A stretch of DNA of 64,000 nucleotides from Nostoc sp. CMAA1605 (GCF_021596505.1 NZ_PJIZ01000016.1:1-64000); one strand, 5' to 3'. Counted from the first letter of the stretch, positions 9,070 through 18,478 are shown. Numbers and translations: made by a program. The notes: a model not told the origin generated them from the letters alone.

Positions 9070-9699
9070 TGATATTTTCCCTTGACACAAAACTAGATGG
9101 TTTTCACTGGTTTAATTAGATTTTTTGTGGAAAATTTTATTTGTAAGACATCACATCCATCGTTAAAAAAGATAAATATTTTTATGGCAAATGAGGCATA
9201 AATTAGAAATAAATTTTCTTATGCCAGTCAGTTGTATTAAGGCTATATGACTCTTGTGGAATGTATGTAAATTCAATAAAATCGCATACATTTTGCTATT
9301 CATTATCAAGAAATCTTGATTTTAAGCAGTATATTCAGTAATCAGATTTGCTTCCCATACAAAAAATAAAAATGTTGCTAAACTTAGCATTAGCGATCGC
9401 AATTTCCATGAGGTGATTTTCCTATTTTATTCATACTCAAATCGCAAAATACACTAAATCTATCGAGATTAAGTATTTTACTTATTTTGTGATGTTTGCA
9501 TAAATCGCCATAAAATACAAGTACCCTGGAAAAGTTATTTCAGGGCAGTTTACAGAACTTTACTTGCTAATTTGTCGTGAAGAATACTTTATTTTTTGTG
9601 GTGTGTGTGAAAAACTTTGTTAGGTAATAAATACGTTAAGCCAATCGATTTAAAGTATTTTAAGTCAACAGCCTAGTTATGGTTGTTAACAGGTATTCA
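9070..9699. other. Long AT-rich intergenic region between porin and structured RNA
   Basis: About 630 bases with no convincing coding frame. It is AT-rich and contains one HIP1 site (GCGATCGC near 9392) and the divergent upstream regions of the porin and of the downstream RNA element. I see no clear operator or tandem repeat. The length suggests long leaders or undetected small RNAs. Confidence 0.5.
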
Positions 9700-9851
9700 A
9701 GGTAGTGCAACGTTTGGGGGTTGCAACTTCCTCGGCAAAGCGTTGGGATATAACATCCTAACGGGGATGGTTAACTGATGGCAGTATGAGCAGATGCCGC
9801 GACGTTAAGCACAGATTTTTCGATGCTTATGGCATCTCTTCTGCCTTTTTT
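9700..9851 (+). ncRNA. Structured RNA candidate with terminator, upstream of cysK
   Basis: Three stems follow each other. Stem 1 pairs TGCAAC (9706-9711) with GTTGCA (9720-9725). Stem 2 pairs CGTTGGGAT (9741-9749) with ATCCTAACG (9755-9763): nine pairs with one G-T and a 5-base loop. Stem 3 is a three-part rod: GGCAG (9780-9784) with CTGCC (9841-9845), GATGCC (9793-9798) with GGCATC (9831-9836), and TAAGCA (9806-9811) with TGCTTA (9824-9829). Six T residues follow at 9846-9851, so stem 3 is a strong intrinsic terminator. It could be a free small RNA or a terminator-type leader; a separate cysK promoter after it (TATAAT at 9933) favours a small RNA. I do not recognise a known riboswitch class. 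Confidence 0.55.
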
Positions 9852-9932
9852 CGTGAATAAAAATAGTGATTTGTACGAATATTTGAAAATGAATCAACAT
9901 TAAAAGGCTAAAAATCAATTGGCTTACCGTAG

Positions 9933-9938
9933 TATAAT
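9933..9938 (+). promoter_or_regulatory. Possible -10 box (TATAAT) for cysK
   Basis: A perfect TATAAT lies 54 bases before the cysK start codon. No good -35 hexamer is visible at 17 bases upstream. The preceding TTACCGTA (9924-9931) matches eight bases of the TTACCGTATT motif found at 34208-34217 and 34560-34569, which may or may not be coincidence. Based on sequence only. Confidence 0.35.
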
Positions 9939-9991
9939 AGGCTCAAGCTGAGGATCAAAACTTGTGAGTAGATCCCAGGAGTCTAAAGATC

Positions 9992-10984
9992 ATGCGAATT
10001 GCTAATAACATCACAGAATTAATCGGGAAAACACCTCTTGTCAGGTTGAATCGCATTCCTCAAGCGGAGGGATGTGTGGCTGAAATTGTCGTCAAGTTGG
10101 AGGGAATGAATCCAGCAGCTTCCGTCAAAGACAGAATTGGGATGAGTATGATTGAAGCGGCGGAAGCAGAGGGATTGATTACACCAGGGAAGACGACTTT
10201 AGTCGAGCCGACTTCAGGGAATACGGGTATAGCTTTGGCAATGGTATCAGCTGCTAAGGGTTATCAGTTAATTTTGACGATGCCTGATACCATGAGCTTA
10301 GAACGGCGTGCGATGCTCAAAGCTTATGGCGCGCAACTGGAACTAACTCCAGGTAGTGAGGGGATGAAAGGAGCTATCCGACGAGCCGAGGAAATTGCAG
10401 CATCTTTACCCGATGCTTTTATGTTGCAACAATTTGCTAATCCGGCTAATCCTAAGATTCACAGAGAAACTACAGCCGAAGAACTTTGGCAAGATACAGA
10501 AGGTAAAATCGATATTTTAATTTCTGGAGTCGGTACTGGGGGAACAATTACAGGAGTCGCAGAAGCTCTCAAGCAACGCAAACCGGAGTTTCAAGTAGTA
10601 GCAGTAGAACCCAGTAATAGTCCTGTGTTATCTGGTGGTAATCCTAAACCCCATAAAATTCAGGGAATTGGGGCGGGGTTTATTCCGTCGGTGCTAAGGT
10701 TGGAATTAATTGATGAAGTGATGCAAGTAGCTGATGAAGATGCGATCGCTTTTAGTCGTCGTCTAGCTAGAGAAGAAGGATTATTATCGGGAATTTCTAC
10801 CGGTGCGGCTTTATATGCGGCTATTCAAGTAGGCAAACGTCCAGAAAATGCCGGACGCTTAATAGTGATGGTACAACCTAGCTTTGGCGAACGTTATCTG
10901 AGCAGCGTACTGTTTAAAGAATTACCAGATGTAGAATTTGCTTTTTTAAAAAAATTCAATCAAAACGGTGTTTCCGTCAATTAA
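9992..10984 (+). CDS. cysK: Cysteine synthase (O-acetylserine sulfhydrylase)
   Basis: 330 residues. The PLP lysine is Lys46 in [10 protein letters not shown]; the substrate loop is TSGNTG and the phosphate-binding loop is GTGGTITG. It makes L-cysteine and acetate from O-acetylserine and sulfide in the cytoplasm, the last step of sulfate assimilation. ATG at 9992 has AGGAGT nine bases upstream. Length is slightly above the common ~310-325 because of a C-terminal tail ([17 protein letters not shown]), within the range of cyanobacterial paralogues. The gene stands alone on the plus strand, next to genes for possible organosulfur oxidation, so it could take up the released sulfur; that link is inference. 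CysK and CysM are hard to separate by eye. Confidence 0.92.
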   Translation: MRIANNITELIGKTPLVRLNRIPQAEGCVAEIVVKLEGMNPAASVKDRIGMSMIEAAEAEGLITPGKTTLVEPTSGNTGIALAMVSAAKGYQLILTMPDTMSLERRAMLKAYGAQLELTPGSEGMKGAIRRAEEIAASLPDAFMLQQFANPANPKIHRETTAEELWQDTEGKIDILISGVGTGGTITGVAEALKQRKPEFQVVAVEPSNSPVLSGGNPKPHKIQGIGAGFIPSVLRLELIDEVMQVADEDAIAFSRRLAREEGLLSGISTGAALYAAIQVGKRPENAGRLIVMVQPSFGERYLSSVLFKELPDVEFAFLKKFNQNGVSVN

Positions 10985-11093
10985 ATAGCTATTGACTATA
11001 GGAATCATCTTTGATTTCTGCAAAGCTAGGTACACTTTGATTCATTCTTACTTCCTGTTCCCTGTTCCCTTACTACGCGATTCCTAAGATTAA

Positions 11094-12359
11094 CTAAATC
11101 ACATCTTGTAAGACTCGGCGGGTACTTTTCCAAGTCCAAACACCTACAACTGCAACGATAAAACTCATTCCTAGTAATACAGTTCTTGAACCCAGTTGAT
11201 CAATTAATGGCCCAGTAATTGCTAAAGGTGCTGACAATGCAATATTTACGGCATGATTTTGAAACCCAAACACTTTGCCGTACATTGTCGGGGGTGTTTC
11301 ATGTTGAATGAGTGTTTGCATGGGTACACCAATTAAGGAAGCACCAACACCTAAAAATCCACACAGTCCTAAAGCTAGCCAGAGATTTTGAGCAAAAGTG
11401 AATACTCCTAATACTAGTGCCATGATTAAGAATCCGATTAATGGTAAGGGCTTGTGATGAAATTTATTGCCCCAGTGACCTAAAATAGCGGCTCCTAATA
11501 CTATCCCCACACCTGCTGCTGCCAGGAAAAAGCTAAATTGTTCTCGTTTTAAACCAAAATCTGGTGCTAACCTAATTGCCAAAGCCATCAGAGCTGCTAA
11601 GACACAATATAATGTTGTTAGTTGCAGCATGGCATTCAAGACTAGGCGATTTTTCTTGAGATAACGCAAGCCTTCCTTAAAATCAGCCCAAGGGTCGATG
11701 AGTGTACTGCGATCGCTAACAAATTTCTGATCTGATTTAAAATCAACTAACTGAAAAGCAACGGCTGATAGTACGTATAATGCACTGACTACAACTTCTT
11801 GACCATAAACTGCACCCAAAAAAGTTTTTGCAAAACTCAATATTGGTTCACCAATAGCAAAACCAATAATTAAAGCTCCCATCATGGTGCTACTGTAAAG
11901 AGCATTGGCGGCCATAAAGTTTTCTTTCCGCACCACCACAGGAATAGCAGCCTGTTCAGCTGGGGCAAAAAACTGTGCCAAAGCAGAAATTATAAAAGTT
12001 AGGATTAAAAATAGTAGGAAGTCTTTGGGTGAAAATGCTATTAACAGGGCAAATATGGCCTGCAAGACATTAGAACCCACAAGAATAAGTTTTTTTGAAA
12101 AGCGGTCAACAAAAATACCACCAGCAGAACCTAATAAAATAGCAGGTAAAGTAAAAGCTACCATCAAAATTGAGTACATGGAGCTTTCTTTTAAACCTGG
12201 AAGTGGGGGGTAATTTTTGAGTAACGCCACCACTAAGACAAAAAATACTTTATCTCCTAGTTGGGATAATAGCTGTCCCAGCCATAGAAGCATAAAATTA
12301 CGATTTTTCAGCAGTGCGCCAAACCCGTGATTGACGGCAGCCGGTTCAGTTGGAAACAT
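11094..12359 (-). CDS. MFS transporter (LplT/MFS_3-like)
   Basis: 421 residues with about twelve hydrophobic segments. The first helix region NFMLLWLGQLLSQLGDKVF and the loop FVDRFSKK (after helix 2) are characteristic of the MFS_3 group that contains lysophospholipid transporter LplT and macrolide exporters. A central charged cytoplasmic loop (DFKSDQKFVSDRSTLIDPWADFKEG) separates the two halves. It is an inner-membrane carrier; direction and substrate cannot be inferred. The gene is convergent with cysK and monocistronic. ATG at 12357-12359 is the natural start. Confidence 0.85.
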   Translation of the reverse strand: MFPTEPAAVNHGFGALLKNRNFMLLWLGQLLSQLGDKVFFVLVVALLKNYPPLPGLKESSMYSILMVAFTLPAILLGSAGGIFVDRFSKKLILVGSNVLQAIFALLIAFSPKDFLLFLILTFIISALAQFFAPAEQAAIPVVVRKENFMAANALYSSTMMGALIIGFAIGEPILSFAKTFLGAVYGQEVVVSALYVLSAVAFQLVDFKSDQKFVSDRSTLIDPWADFKEGLRYLKKNRLVLNAMLQLTTLYCVLAALMALAIRLAPDFGLKREQFSFFLAAAGVGIVLGAAILGHWGNKFHHKPLPLIGFLIMALVLGVFTFAQNLWLALGLCGFLGVGASLIGVPMQTLIQHETPPTMYGKVFGFQNHAVNIALSAPLAITGPLIDQLGSRTVLLGMSFIVAVVGVWTWKSTRRVLQDVI

Positions 12360-12556
12360 GGATCACTTTAGTATTTTTACTAGGGTAGATGGGGAACTAG
12401 GGATTGGGGACTCTTGACTGGGGACTGGGAAAGCTGAGTAGAAAGTGTGAAGTTGTGGGTATTTTCCTTCACTCCTCGGTTTCTGAGTCTCCTTTCCACA
12501 TCTTTATCAATAGATTTTTACTCCTTTGCCCAATATCCTTTATTTCTCACTCCCGT

Positions 12557-13162
12557 TTATTGAGACTGTTTTCCGGATTGTTTTGGTTCATAGCGTTCTA
12601 ATAATAGATGTAAAAATTCAGCTGCGGTGAGGGGGTTTTTGCGGGTATTGATTTCGTCTCCAGAGGAATTCACCCGCCAGCCTCTAACAGTTTGGGGCGA
12701 TCGCCACATGGTTAAATGATCTACTGATGGTTCAGCATAAAAATTATCTTGCCCACTACCAAGTAATAATGAACTCCAGTGAGTGAAATAATCATGACTG
12801 AGACGATGAATGGGAAAATCCCCCCATAGTGGCACACCCCATCCATCAATAGCAATAAATGCTTGAACATTACCCCCCATCATTTGCCATTGAGTAGCAG
12901 CAGCGATCGCTCCTACGACACCAGCACTAAAACTAATGAATATAACTGGCGATTTTAGCCTATTGTGTAAGCAATCTTGCATAAACTGCCAAATATGAAA
13001 TCCTGATAAAGTAAAAATTCCCTCGGCGGGGATCACTAAAATGTGAGGGTGTAAGAGTAAGGATGTATCTGGTTTTTTTTCTGAGTCCGCATATAACCAT
13101 CCTGCAATAAAGCTTTCAGTTAACTTTGGTTCATGAATACCAGGGCAAATGATTATGGTCAT
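12557..13162 (-). CDS. Cyanobacterial alpha/beta-hydrolase-like protein of unknown function
   Basis: 201 residues. It begins MTIIICPGIHEPKLTESF, like the first strand and oxyanion loop of an alpha/beta hydrolase. FISFSAGVVGAIAAA resembles a nucleophile elbow with Ser in SFSAG, followed by helix and strand (FIAIDGWGVPL). No clear catalytic acid is evident; His in SVDHLTMWRSP could be the third member. It looks like the conserved cyanobacterial hypothetical family with this fold. The function is not known. The start codon lies at the edge of a heptamer-repeat array (13160 onwards), so its leader is made of repeat sequence. Confidence 0.6.
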   Translation of the reverse strand: MTIIICPGIHEPKLTESFIAGWLYADSEKKPDTSLLLHPHILVIPAEGIFTLSGFHIWQFMQDCLHNRLKSPVIFISFSAGVVGAIAAATQWQMMGGNVQAFIAIDGWGVPLWGDFPIHRLSHDYFTHWSSLLLGSGQDNFYAEPSVDHLTMWRSPQTVRGWRVNSSGDEINTRKNPLTAAEFLHLLLERYEPKQSGKQSQ

Positions 13163-13302
13163 TAGTCATTAGTCAATAGTCATTAGTCATCAGTCATTAG
13201 TCATCAGTCATTAGTTTTTACTTTGTCTCCCCCAATCCCCAATCCCCAGTCCCCAGTCCCCAATCCCCAATCCCCAATCCCCAATCCCCAGTCCCCAATC
13301 CC
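13160..13302. repeat. Two adjacent short tandem (STRR-type) heptamer arrays
   Basis: First part (13160-13216): runs of CATTAGT / CATCAGT / CAATAGT heptamers. Second part (13229-13302): runs of CCCCAAT and CCCCAGT heptamers. Such arrays are typical of heterocystous cyanobacteria. They fill the leader of the minus-strand gene ending at 12557 and the region before the ferrochelatase-like gene. No coding frame in them is credible. Confidence 0.85.
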
Positions 13303-13490
13303 TGTTAACACTAAGTATCAAGTAATAACACTCATATGACTTTTGATATATTATTGTCAATTTTCTGGTTATCCCCTCCAGGGGGAAGGGATAATGGTTT
13401 ACTAATTAGAAATAAATCCAGTAACTTCCACATTCATCACATTAGTTGCTGGTTTGAATCTACATTCTGGTCTATATTGAGGAACTCATT

Positions 13491-14609
13491 GTGGTTGCTA
13501 CGCCGGAAAAATTACAAAGTATCCAGGAACATTTATCAACCCCTGACAGAGTAGCAGTTCTGCTCATGGGATATGGCGAGGTCGAAAGTTATGAAGACTT
13601 TGCCAACTATAACGAACAGGCTCTAAATCTACTGACTGCTAAATTTGCACCTGTACCAACCTGGATTTATCCACCTTTAGCAAAACTATTGGCGTTATTT
13701 GACCGTCACGAGTGGGGACACCAACATCACGATTTTATCTCTCCTCACAATGCCATCTTTGAAAAGCAACGTGCTGGTATTGAACAGCTATTACAAGCTA
13801 AGTGGGGTAATAGTATCCAAGTTTTTAAAGCGTTTAACTTCTGCGCTCCTTTTTTACCTCACCAGGTTTTGGCAGAAATTAAAGCCCAAGGTTTTGAGAA
13901 AATTTTAATTTACCCACTACTGGTAGTTGATTCTATCTTTACTAGTGGGATTGCGATTGAGCAAGTTAATAAGGCTCTTACAGGAATGGCTGAAGGCGAT
14001 CGCCATTGGGTCAAAGGACTGCGTTATATTCCATCATTTTATAATGAGCCGGAATATATCCATTTGATGGCTCATCTGGTTGAGGAAAAAATTAATGCTG
14101 ATTTAGCCGCAGCTTATTTACCTTCCCAAATCGGGATTGTGTTGATGAATCATGGTTGTCCGCACAAAGCCAAAGGATTCACCTCTGGTATTACCGAAAG
14201 TCAAGCATTATATGATTTGGTGCGTGATCAATTAATCAATCGCTATCCTTTAATTTCTGTCGGTTGGCTCAATCACGACACACCCTTAATTGAATGGACA
14301 CAACCAAACGCCACACAAGCTGCTACTAACTTGATTCAATTAGGCGCAAAAGCAGTGATTTTTATGCCTATTGGCTTTGCTACAGAAAATCACGAAACTT
14401 TATTGGATGTACACCACATTATTCATGCTTTAGAGAAAAAGTATCCCCAAGTAGATTATGTGCAGATGGCTTGTGTGAACGACCATCCAGAGTTTTTGGC
14501 AATGGCGGCACAATGGGCGAATATTCACATATCAGAGTTACAAAATGAACAGTCAGTGGCAGTGAATCCACAGATATCTCATCATCACCATCACCACCAC
14601 CATCATTAA
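13491..14609 (+). CDS. Ferrochelatase-like protein with C-terminal nine-histidine tail
   Basis: 372 residues. The N-terminus (VAVLLMGYGEVESYEDF) replaces the usual LLNLGGP of ferrochelatase. The second half keeps recognisable elements: GIVLMNHGCPHKAKGF and the conserved MPIGFATENHETLLDVHHI, matching the SDHxETLxE active-site region. HemH enzymes insert iron into protoporphyrin; this divergent paralogue could be a chelatase for another tetrapyrrole or a metal-handling protein. Residues 364-372 are nine consecutive His encoded by mixed CAT/CAC codons, so the tail is maintained rather than a simple slippage product. His tails of this kind occur in CbiX, HypB and SlyD. Start is GTG at 13491 with GAGGA about ten bases upstream. 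Confidence 0.7.
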   Translation: MVATPEKLQSIQEHLSTPDRVAVLLMGYGEVESYEDFANYNEQALNLLTAKFAPVPTWIYPPLAKLLALFDRHEWGHQHHDFISPHNAIFEKQRAGIEQLLQAKWGNSIQVFKAFNFCAPFLPHQVLAEIKAQGFEKILIYPLLVVDSIFTSGIAIEQVNKALTGMAEGDRHWVKGLRYIPSFYNEPEYIHLMAHLVEEKINADLAAAYLPSQIGIVLMNHGCPHKAKGFTSGITESQALYDLVRDQLINRYPLISVGWLNHDTPLIEWTQPNATQAATNLIQLGAKAVIFMPIGFATENHETLLDVHHIIHALEKKYPQVDYVQMACVNDHPEFLAMAAQWANIHISELQNEQSVAVNPQISHHHHHHHHH

Positions 14610-14640
14610 ATCGGATATTATCAGGCGATCGCTATGAAAA

Positions 14641-14682
14641 AATCCCTGACTTGAGTAAAGTTTAAACTACAAGTCAGGGATT
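14641..14682. terminator. Bidirectional intrinsic terminator
   Basis: AATCCCTGACTTG (14641-14653) pairs perfectly with CAAGTCAGGGATT (14670-14682), flanked by AAAA on the left and TTTT on the right. It sits between the plus-strand ferrochelatase-like gene and the minus-strand Uma2 gene and can serve both. Confidence 0.85.
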
Positions 14683-14700
14683 TTATGATGTAATTATTAT

Positions 14701-15420
14701 TTATAAAGCATCAGGGTCAATTCCCATTGCTCTGAGTCTTTCTGCTAGTAATTGAACTCGTGCTTCTGCTTGTTCAGCACGCTGTTTTTCCTGTTCAGCC
14801 AGTTCATCACCAGTTAGTAAAATACTACCGTCTTGATAGCACCAACGTAACCAAGTATCCTGTCTACCTTCAAATTCCCCTTTCCAGAGAGTGACACCTA
14901 AACCTACTTGTTCTAACCAAGTTTCGGAAGTTTCAAAATAGCGTCTTCCCCTCAATTCATAAACCCGCAGGATGTTTTCTCCTAATTGTTGAGTGGAATC
15001 ATAAACAATGTAGTAACTGGCGCGCATTTGTTCATAAATTTGCAGTTTTTTACCGAGTTCGTCACCTTCTTGATTAGAAACAATTTCAATCACAACCTCT
15101 GGAGGTTTACCAAACCGCCAAACCATATAACAGCGATTTTGTTTCTCCCACCAGTTTTCAGGAGTTTGAACATCCAAACTGAGAAAAACATCAGGTACAA
15201 TTGCAGGCTGTTTATCTGCGTGATAAATACCAACGTTAGCTTCGGCTAAAAAGGTCTGATTTTGTAAAGAACTGTAAAGAGAACTGACTAATAAGCGTTG
15301 TTGTTTGGCAGATGCAAAATTGTCCACAGGTGTATCATCTTCGGTAATTAGCAGGTTGGCATCTGGTATGTAGAAATCATCATTGTTGATGAGAAGTTGC
15401 TCAACCATGATTTTATCCAT
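14701..15420 (-). CDS. Uma2-family (DUF820) putative endonuclease
   Basis: 239 residues. The core shows PDVFLSLDVQTPENWW, then EVVIEIVSNQEGDELGKKLQIYEQM and YYIVYD, the PD-(D/E)XK-like fold of the Uma2/DUF820 family, which is greatly expanded in cyanobacteria. A C-terminal coiled coil (LAEQEKQRAEQAEARVQLLAERLRAMG) follows, typical of the longer subfamily. Function of these proteins is not established. Start could be ATG at 15420 or at 15408 (MVEQLL); both are in frame. A second family member lies at 41328-41936. Confidence 0.85.
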   Translation of the reverse strand: MDKIMVEQLLINNDDFYIPDANLLITEDDTPVDNFASAKQQRLLVSSLYSSLQNQTFLAEANVGIYHADKQPAIVPDVFLSLDVQTPENWWEKQNRCYMVWRFGKPPEVVIEIVSNQEGDELGKKLQIYEQMRASYYIVYDSTQQLGENILRVYELRGRRYFETSETWLEQVGLGVTLWKGEFEGRQDTWLRWCYQDGSILLTGDELAEQEKQRAEQAEARVQLLAERLRAMGIDPDAL

Positions 15421-15548
15421 TTTATTTAAGAGCGTTATTTCTATGTTAATTGATTTCAGATGAAAACTTGAAGTTATGTAGCAGTGTATTTACAATAAAT
15501 GAGAGAATAATATCGGAATATATATATTAATTCTTTAGTAAAAATATA

Positions 15549-16772
15549 ATGATTGGAAGGATACTACGAAAACGCTACAAAATTATCGGTCAGTTGGGTT
15601 ATGGTGGGTTTGGAGAGACTTATCTAGCTGAAGATTTAGACATTCCTACTGAAACCAAGCCTAAATGTGTTATTAAGCATCTTAAACCTAGAGCTATTGC
15701 TAAAAATATTCCATATGCAGATATTGAGAGGCTGTTTAAAAAAGAAGCAGAAATCCTCTACAAACTAGGTCAAACATATACTCAAATTCCTAAATTATAT
15801 GCTTATTTTGAACAAAGAAAAAATATGTATATTGTTCAAGAATTTATTGATGGAAATGATTTGAGTCAGGAAATTACTTCAGGAACTCGTTGGAAGGAGT
15901 CTGATGTAATTAGATTTCTAGAAGAAATGCTCAAGATTTTAGTTTTCATTCATGAACATAATGTTATTCACCGAGATATCAAACCTTCAAATATAATGCG
16001 ACGTAAATTTGATGGTAAGTTAGTGTTAATTGATTTTGGACTTGTTAAACCAATCACTACTTCAGGAATACTTAAGTGTACTATTCCTGTTGGTAGTCCA
16101 GGTTATGTACCTGTGGAACAATTCCAAGGTAGACCTAAATTCAGCAGTGATATTTACGCTTTGGGAATAACTGCTATTCAGGCACTAACAGGTATAGATT
16201 ATCCTATGCAGTTATCTATAGATGCAACAGATGAGATAGCTTGGCGTGATCTAGCTCAAGTAAGTGAATCACTTGCACAAATTTTAGACAAAATGGTGTT
16301 ATATGATTTTCGCAAACGCTATTCTAAGGCGGCAGAGGTACTCAATGATTTAAATTTCAATATATTACGCTTACAACCCTCTAATTATGAGTGGTTATCA
16401 CCAGTAAGAATTGGTCGCAAGTGGGGTTATATGGATGATAGAACAGGACAAGTAATAATTCAGCCTCAATTTGAAGATGCTTATGAGTTTACTGAAGGTC
16501 TAGCATCTGTTCGGATTGGTGAAAAGTATGGTTATATAGATACGAACGGAAATTTTATTATCCATCCTCAATTTGAATGGGCTTACTATTTTTCAGAAGG
16601 GTTAGCAGAAGTTCTGATTAATGGAAAAAGCGGATATATCAATGTAACTGGAAAAGTAGTGATTCAACCTCAGTTTGATATGGCTAACTTATTTTCATCA
16701 GGGCTAGCAGAAGTATGTATTGGTGATCAGTATTATCTTATAGATAAAACAGGAAAGTTTATTGAAGAATAA
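15549..16772 (+). CDS. Serine/threonine kinase with C-terminal WG repeats
   Basis: 407 residues. Hanks-type kinase domain at about 10-275: glycine loop GQLGYGGFGE, catalytic Lys43 (VIKHL), HRDIKPSN at 141-148, DFG at 162-164 and the SPGYVPVEQ activation segment. After it come three to four WG-type repeats of about 40 residues, each with a glycine-tyrosine core (KWGYMDD, KYGYIDT, KSGYINV) and an IxPQFE/D strand, reaching the C-terminus. WG repeats form beta-propeller-like or extended binding modules, so they probably act as the sensing or docking part. No transmembrane segment is visible. Monocistronic; the partner is unknown. Confidence 0.9.
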   Translation: MIGRILRKRYKIIGQLGYGGFGETYLAEDLDIPTETKPKCVIKHLKPRAIAKNIPYADIERLFKKEAEILYKLGQTYTQIPKLYAYFEQRKNMYIVQEFIDGNDLSQEITSGTRWKESDVIRFLEEMLKILVFIHEHNVIHRDIKPSNIMRRKFDGKLVLIDFGLVKPITTSGILKCTIPVGSPGYVPVEQFQGRPKFSSDIYALGITAIQALTGIDYPMQLSIDATDEIAWRDLAQVSESLAQILDKMVLYDFRKRYSKAAEVLNDLNFNILRLQPSNYEWLSPVRIGRKWGYMDDRTGQVIIQPQFEDAYEFTEGLASVRIGEKYGYIDTNGNFIIHPQFEWAYYFSEGLAEVLINGKSGYINVTGKVVIQPQFDMANLFSSGLAEVCIGDQYYLIDKTGKFIEE

Positions 16773-16992
16773 CTAGGTTTCATAATTGCATGAAATACTG
16801 CTTATTTATCTACACTTAATTTCAAGGCTTGCCATAAACACAGTTAATACAATAAAAATAAATCAGTCTATTCCTTTGAATTATTAAATTGAATGATGAA
16901 GATGAGAGCGATCGCCTCTTCATACCCCTAAACTGCTATTCTGGCCACAATAGTAAATTAAACTCACCCACTTGGCAGTTAAATAAAAATCT

Positions 16993-18465
16993 ATGCTTAC
17001 CCAAGATAAACAACAACGTAACTGGAAACCCATCATTAAAGCATTCGAGGCTGTTTTAGGTACAAATGGCGTAGTGCAACGTCGTGAAGAACTTATCACC
17101 TATGAGTGTGATGGTTTAACGAGCTATCGTCAACGTCCTGCTGTCGCGGTGTTACCACGCACTACGGAACAGGTGGCGGCGGTAGTAAAGATATGCAACC
17201 AGTATGCTGTACCTTTCATCGCACGGGGTTCGGGAACTGGTTTATCTGGCGGCGCGTTACCTTCTGATGACTCGGTTTTAATTGTTACTTCTCTGATGCG
17301 GCAAATTCTGAATGTTGATTTAGATAACCAACGCATCATAGTTCAGCCAGGAGTAATTAACAGTTGGGTAACTCAGACTGTCAGTGGTGCTGGATTTTAC
17401 TACGCTCCTGACCCCTCCAGCCAAATTATCTGTTCCATTGGGGGGAATGTGGCGGAGAATTCTGGCGGGGTACATTGCTTAAAGTATGGTGTAACTACTA
17501 ACCATGTTTTGGGTTTAAAAATCGTCACACCGACAGGGGAAATTGTTGATTTAGGGGGAGAAATTCCTGAAACTCCTGGATATGATTTAACGGGTGTGTT
17601 TGTTGGTTCGGAAGGGACTTTGGGAATTGCTACTGAAATTACGCTGAGAATTCTGAAAAGTGCAGAATCAATTTGTGTACTGTTGGCAGATTTTACTAGT
17701 GTAGAAGCTGCGGGGGAAACTGTTTCTGATATTATCAGCGCGGGGATAATTCCTGGCGGCATGGAGATGATGGATAATATTAGTATTAACGCTGTAGAAG
17801 ATGTGGTTGCTACTAATTGTTATCCCCGTGATGCGACAGCTATTTTATTAGTTGAAATTGATGGGTTAGAAATCGAAGTTGCTGAAAATAAAAAGCGGGT
17901 TGCGGAAATTTGTCAAAAGAATGGGGCGCGGAATGTGACTGCGGCTAGTGACCCAGAAACACGATTGAAGTTGTGGAAAGGACGAAAAGCGGCGTTTGCG
18001 GCGGCGGGTCATTTAAGCCCAGATTATTATGTGCAGGATGGGGTAATTCCTCGGACGCAGTTACCTTATGTTTTACAAGAGATTGAAGCATTAAGCCAAA
18101 AATTTGGGTATCAAATTGCGAATGTCTTTCATGCTGGTGATGGTAATTTACATCCATTGATTTTGTTTGATAATGCTGTTCCTGGCGCGTTAGAAAAAGT
18201 TGAGGAATTAGGCGGAGAAATTTTAAAACTTTGTGTCAAAGTTGGCGGTAGTATTTCTGGGGAACATGGTATAGGTGCTGATAAAAAATGCTATATGCCA
18301 GATATGTTTAGTGATACTGATTTGGAAACCATGCAGTGGATAAGACAAGTATTTAATCCCCAAGGTTTAGCAAATCCTGGGAAGATATTTCCGACACCGC
18401 GCACTTGTGGAGAGGCTGCAAATCAAATGAATAATCAGCAGTTTGCAGGTGTAGACAGGTTTTGA
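16993..18465 (+). CDS. glcD: FAD-linked oxidase, glycolate oxidase subunit GlcD
   Basis: 490 residues. FAD-binding (PCMH) domain in the first half with ARGSGTGLSGGALP and the PDPSSQ/CSIGGNVAENSGG motifs; the C-terminal FAD-oxidase domain contains HAGDGNLHPL, GGSISGEHGIGADK and the terminal NPxGLANPGKIFP. Glycolate dehydrogenases oxidise glycolate to glyoxylate in photorespiration and pass electrons to quinone; D-lactate is an alternative substrate. ATG at 16993 is the first in-frame start and gives the normal length. GlcE and GlcF partners are not next to it, as is common in cyanobacteria. Confidence 0.9.
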   Translation: MLTQDKQQRNWKPIIKAFEAVLGTNGVVQRREELITYECDGLTSYRQRPAVAVLPRTTEQVAAVVKICNQYAVPFIARGSGTGLSGGALPSDDSVLIVTSLMRQILNVDLDNQRIIVQPGVINSWVTQTVSGAGFYYAPDPSSQIICSIGGNVAENSGGVHCLKYGVTTNHVLGLKIVTPTGEIVDLGGEIPETPGYDLTGVFVGSEGTLGIATEITLRILKSAESICVLLADFTSVEAAGETVSDIISAGIIPGGMEMMDNISINAVEDVVATNCYPRDATAILLVEIDGLEIEVAENKKRVAEICQKNGARNVTAASDPETRLKLWKGRKAAFAAAGHLSPDYYVQDGVIPRTQLPYVLQEIEALSQKFGYQIANVFHAGDGNLHPLILFDNAVPGALEKVEELGGEILKLCVKVGGSISGEHGIGADKKCYMPDMFSDTDLETMQWIRQVFNPQGLANPGKIFPTPRTCGEAANQMNNQQFAGVDRF

Positions 18466-18478
18466 AAAGATGCAAAAT

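Noticed and set aside
9700-9851. Cobalamin, SAM or TPP riboswitch, 6S, SRP or RNase P RNA
   Set aside because: None of the conserved boxes of these RNAs is visible; the region is reported only as an unassigned structured RNA.
13160-13302. CRISPR array
   Set aside because: The repeats are contiguous heptamers without unique spacers of 30-40 bases, and no cas genes lie nearby.
13336-13554. 72-codon frame before the ferrochelatase-like gene
   Set aside because: Overlaps the GTG start region of the real gene in another frame, and has no family resemblance.
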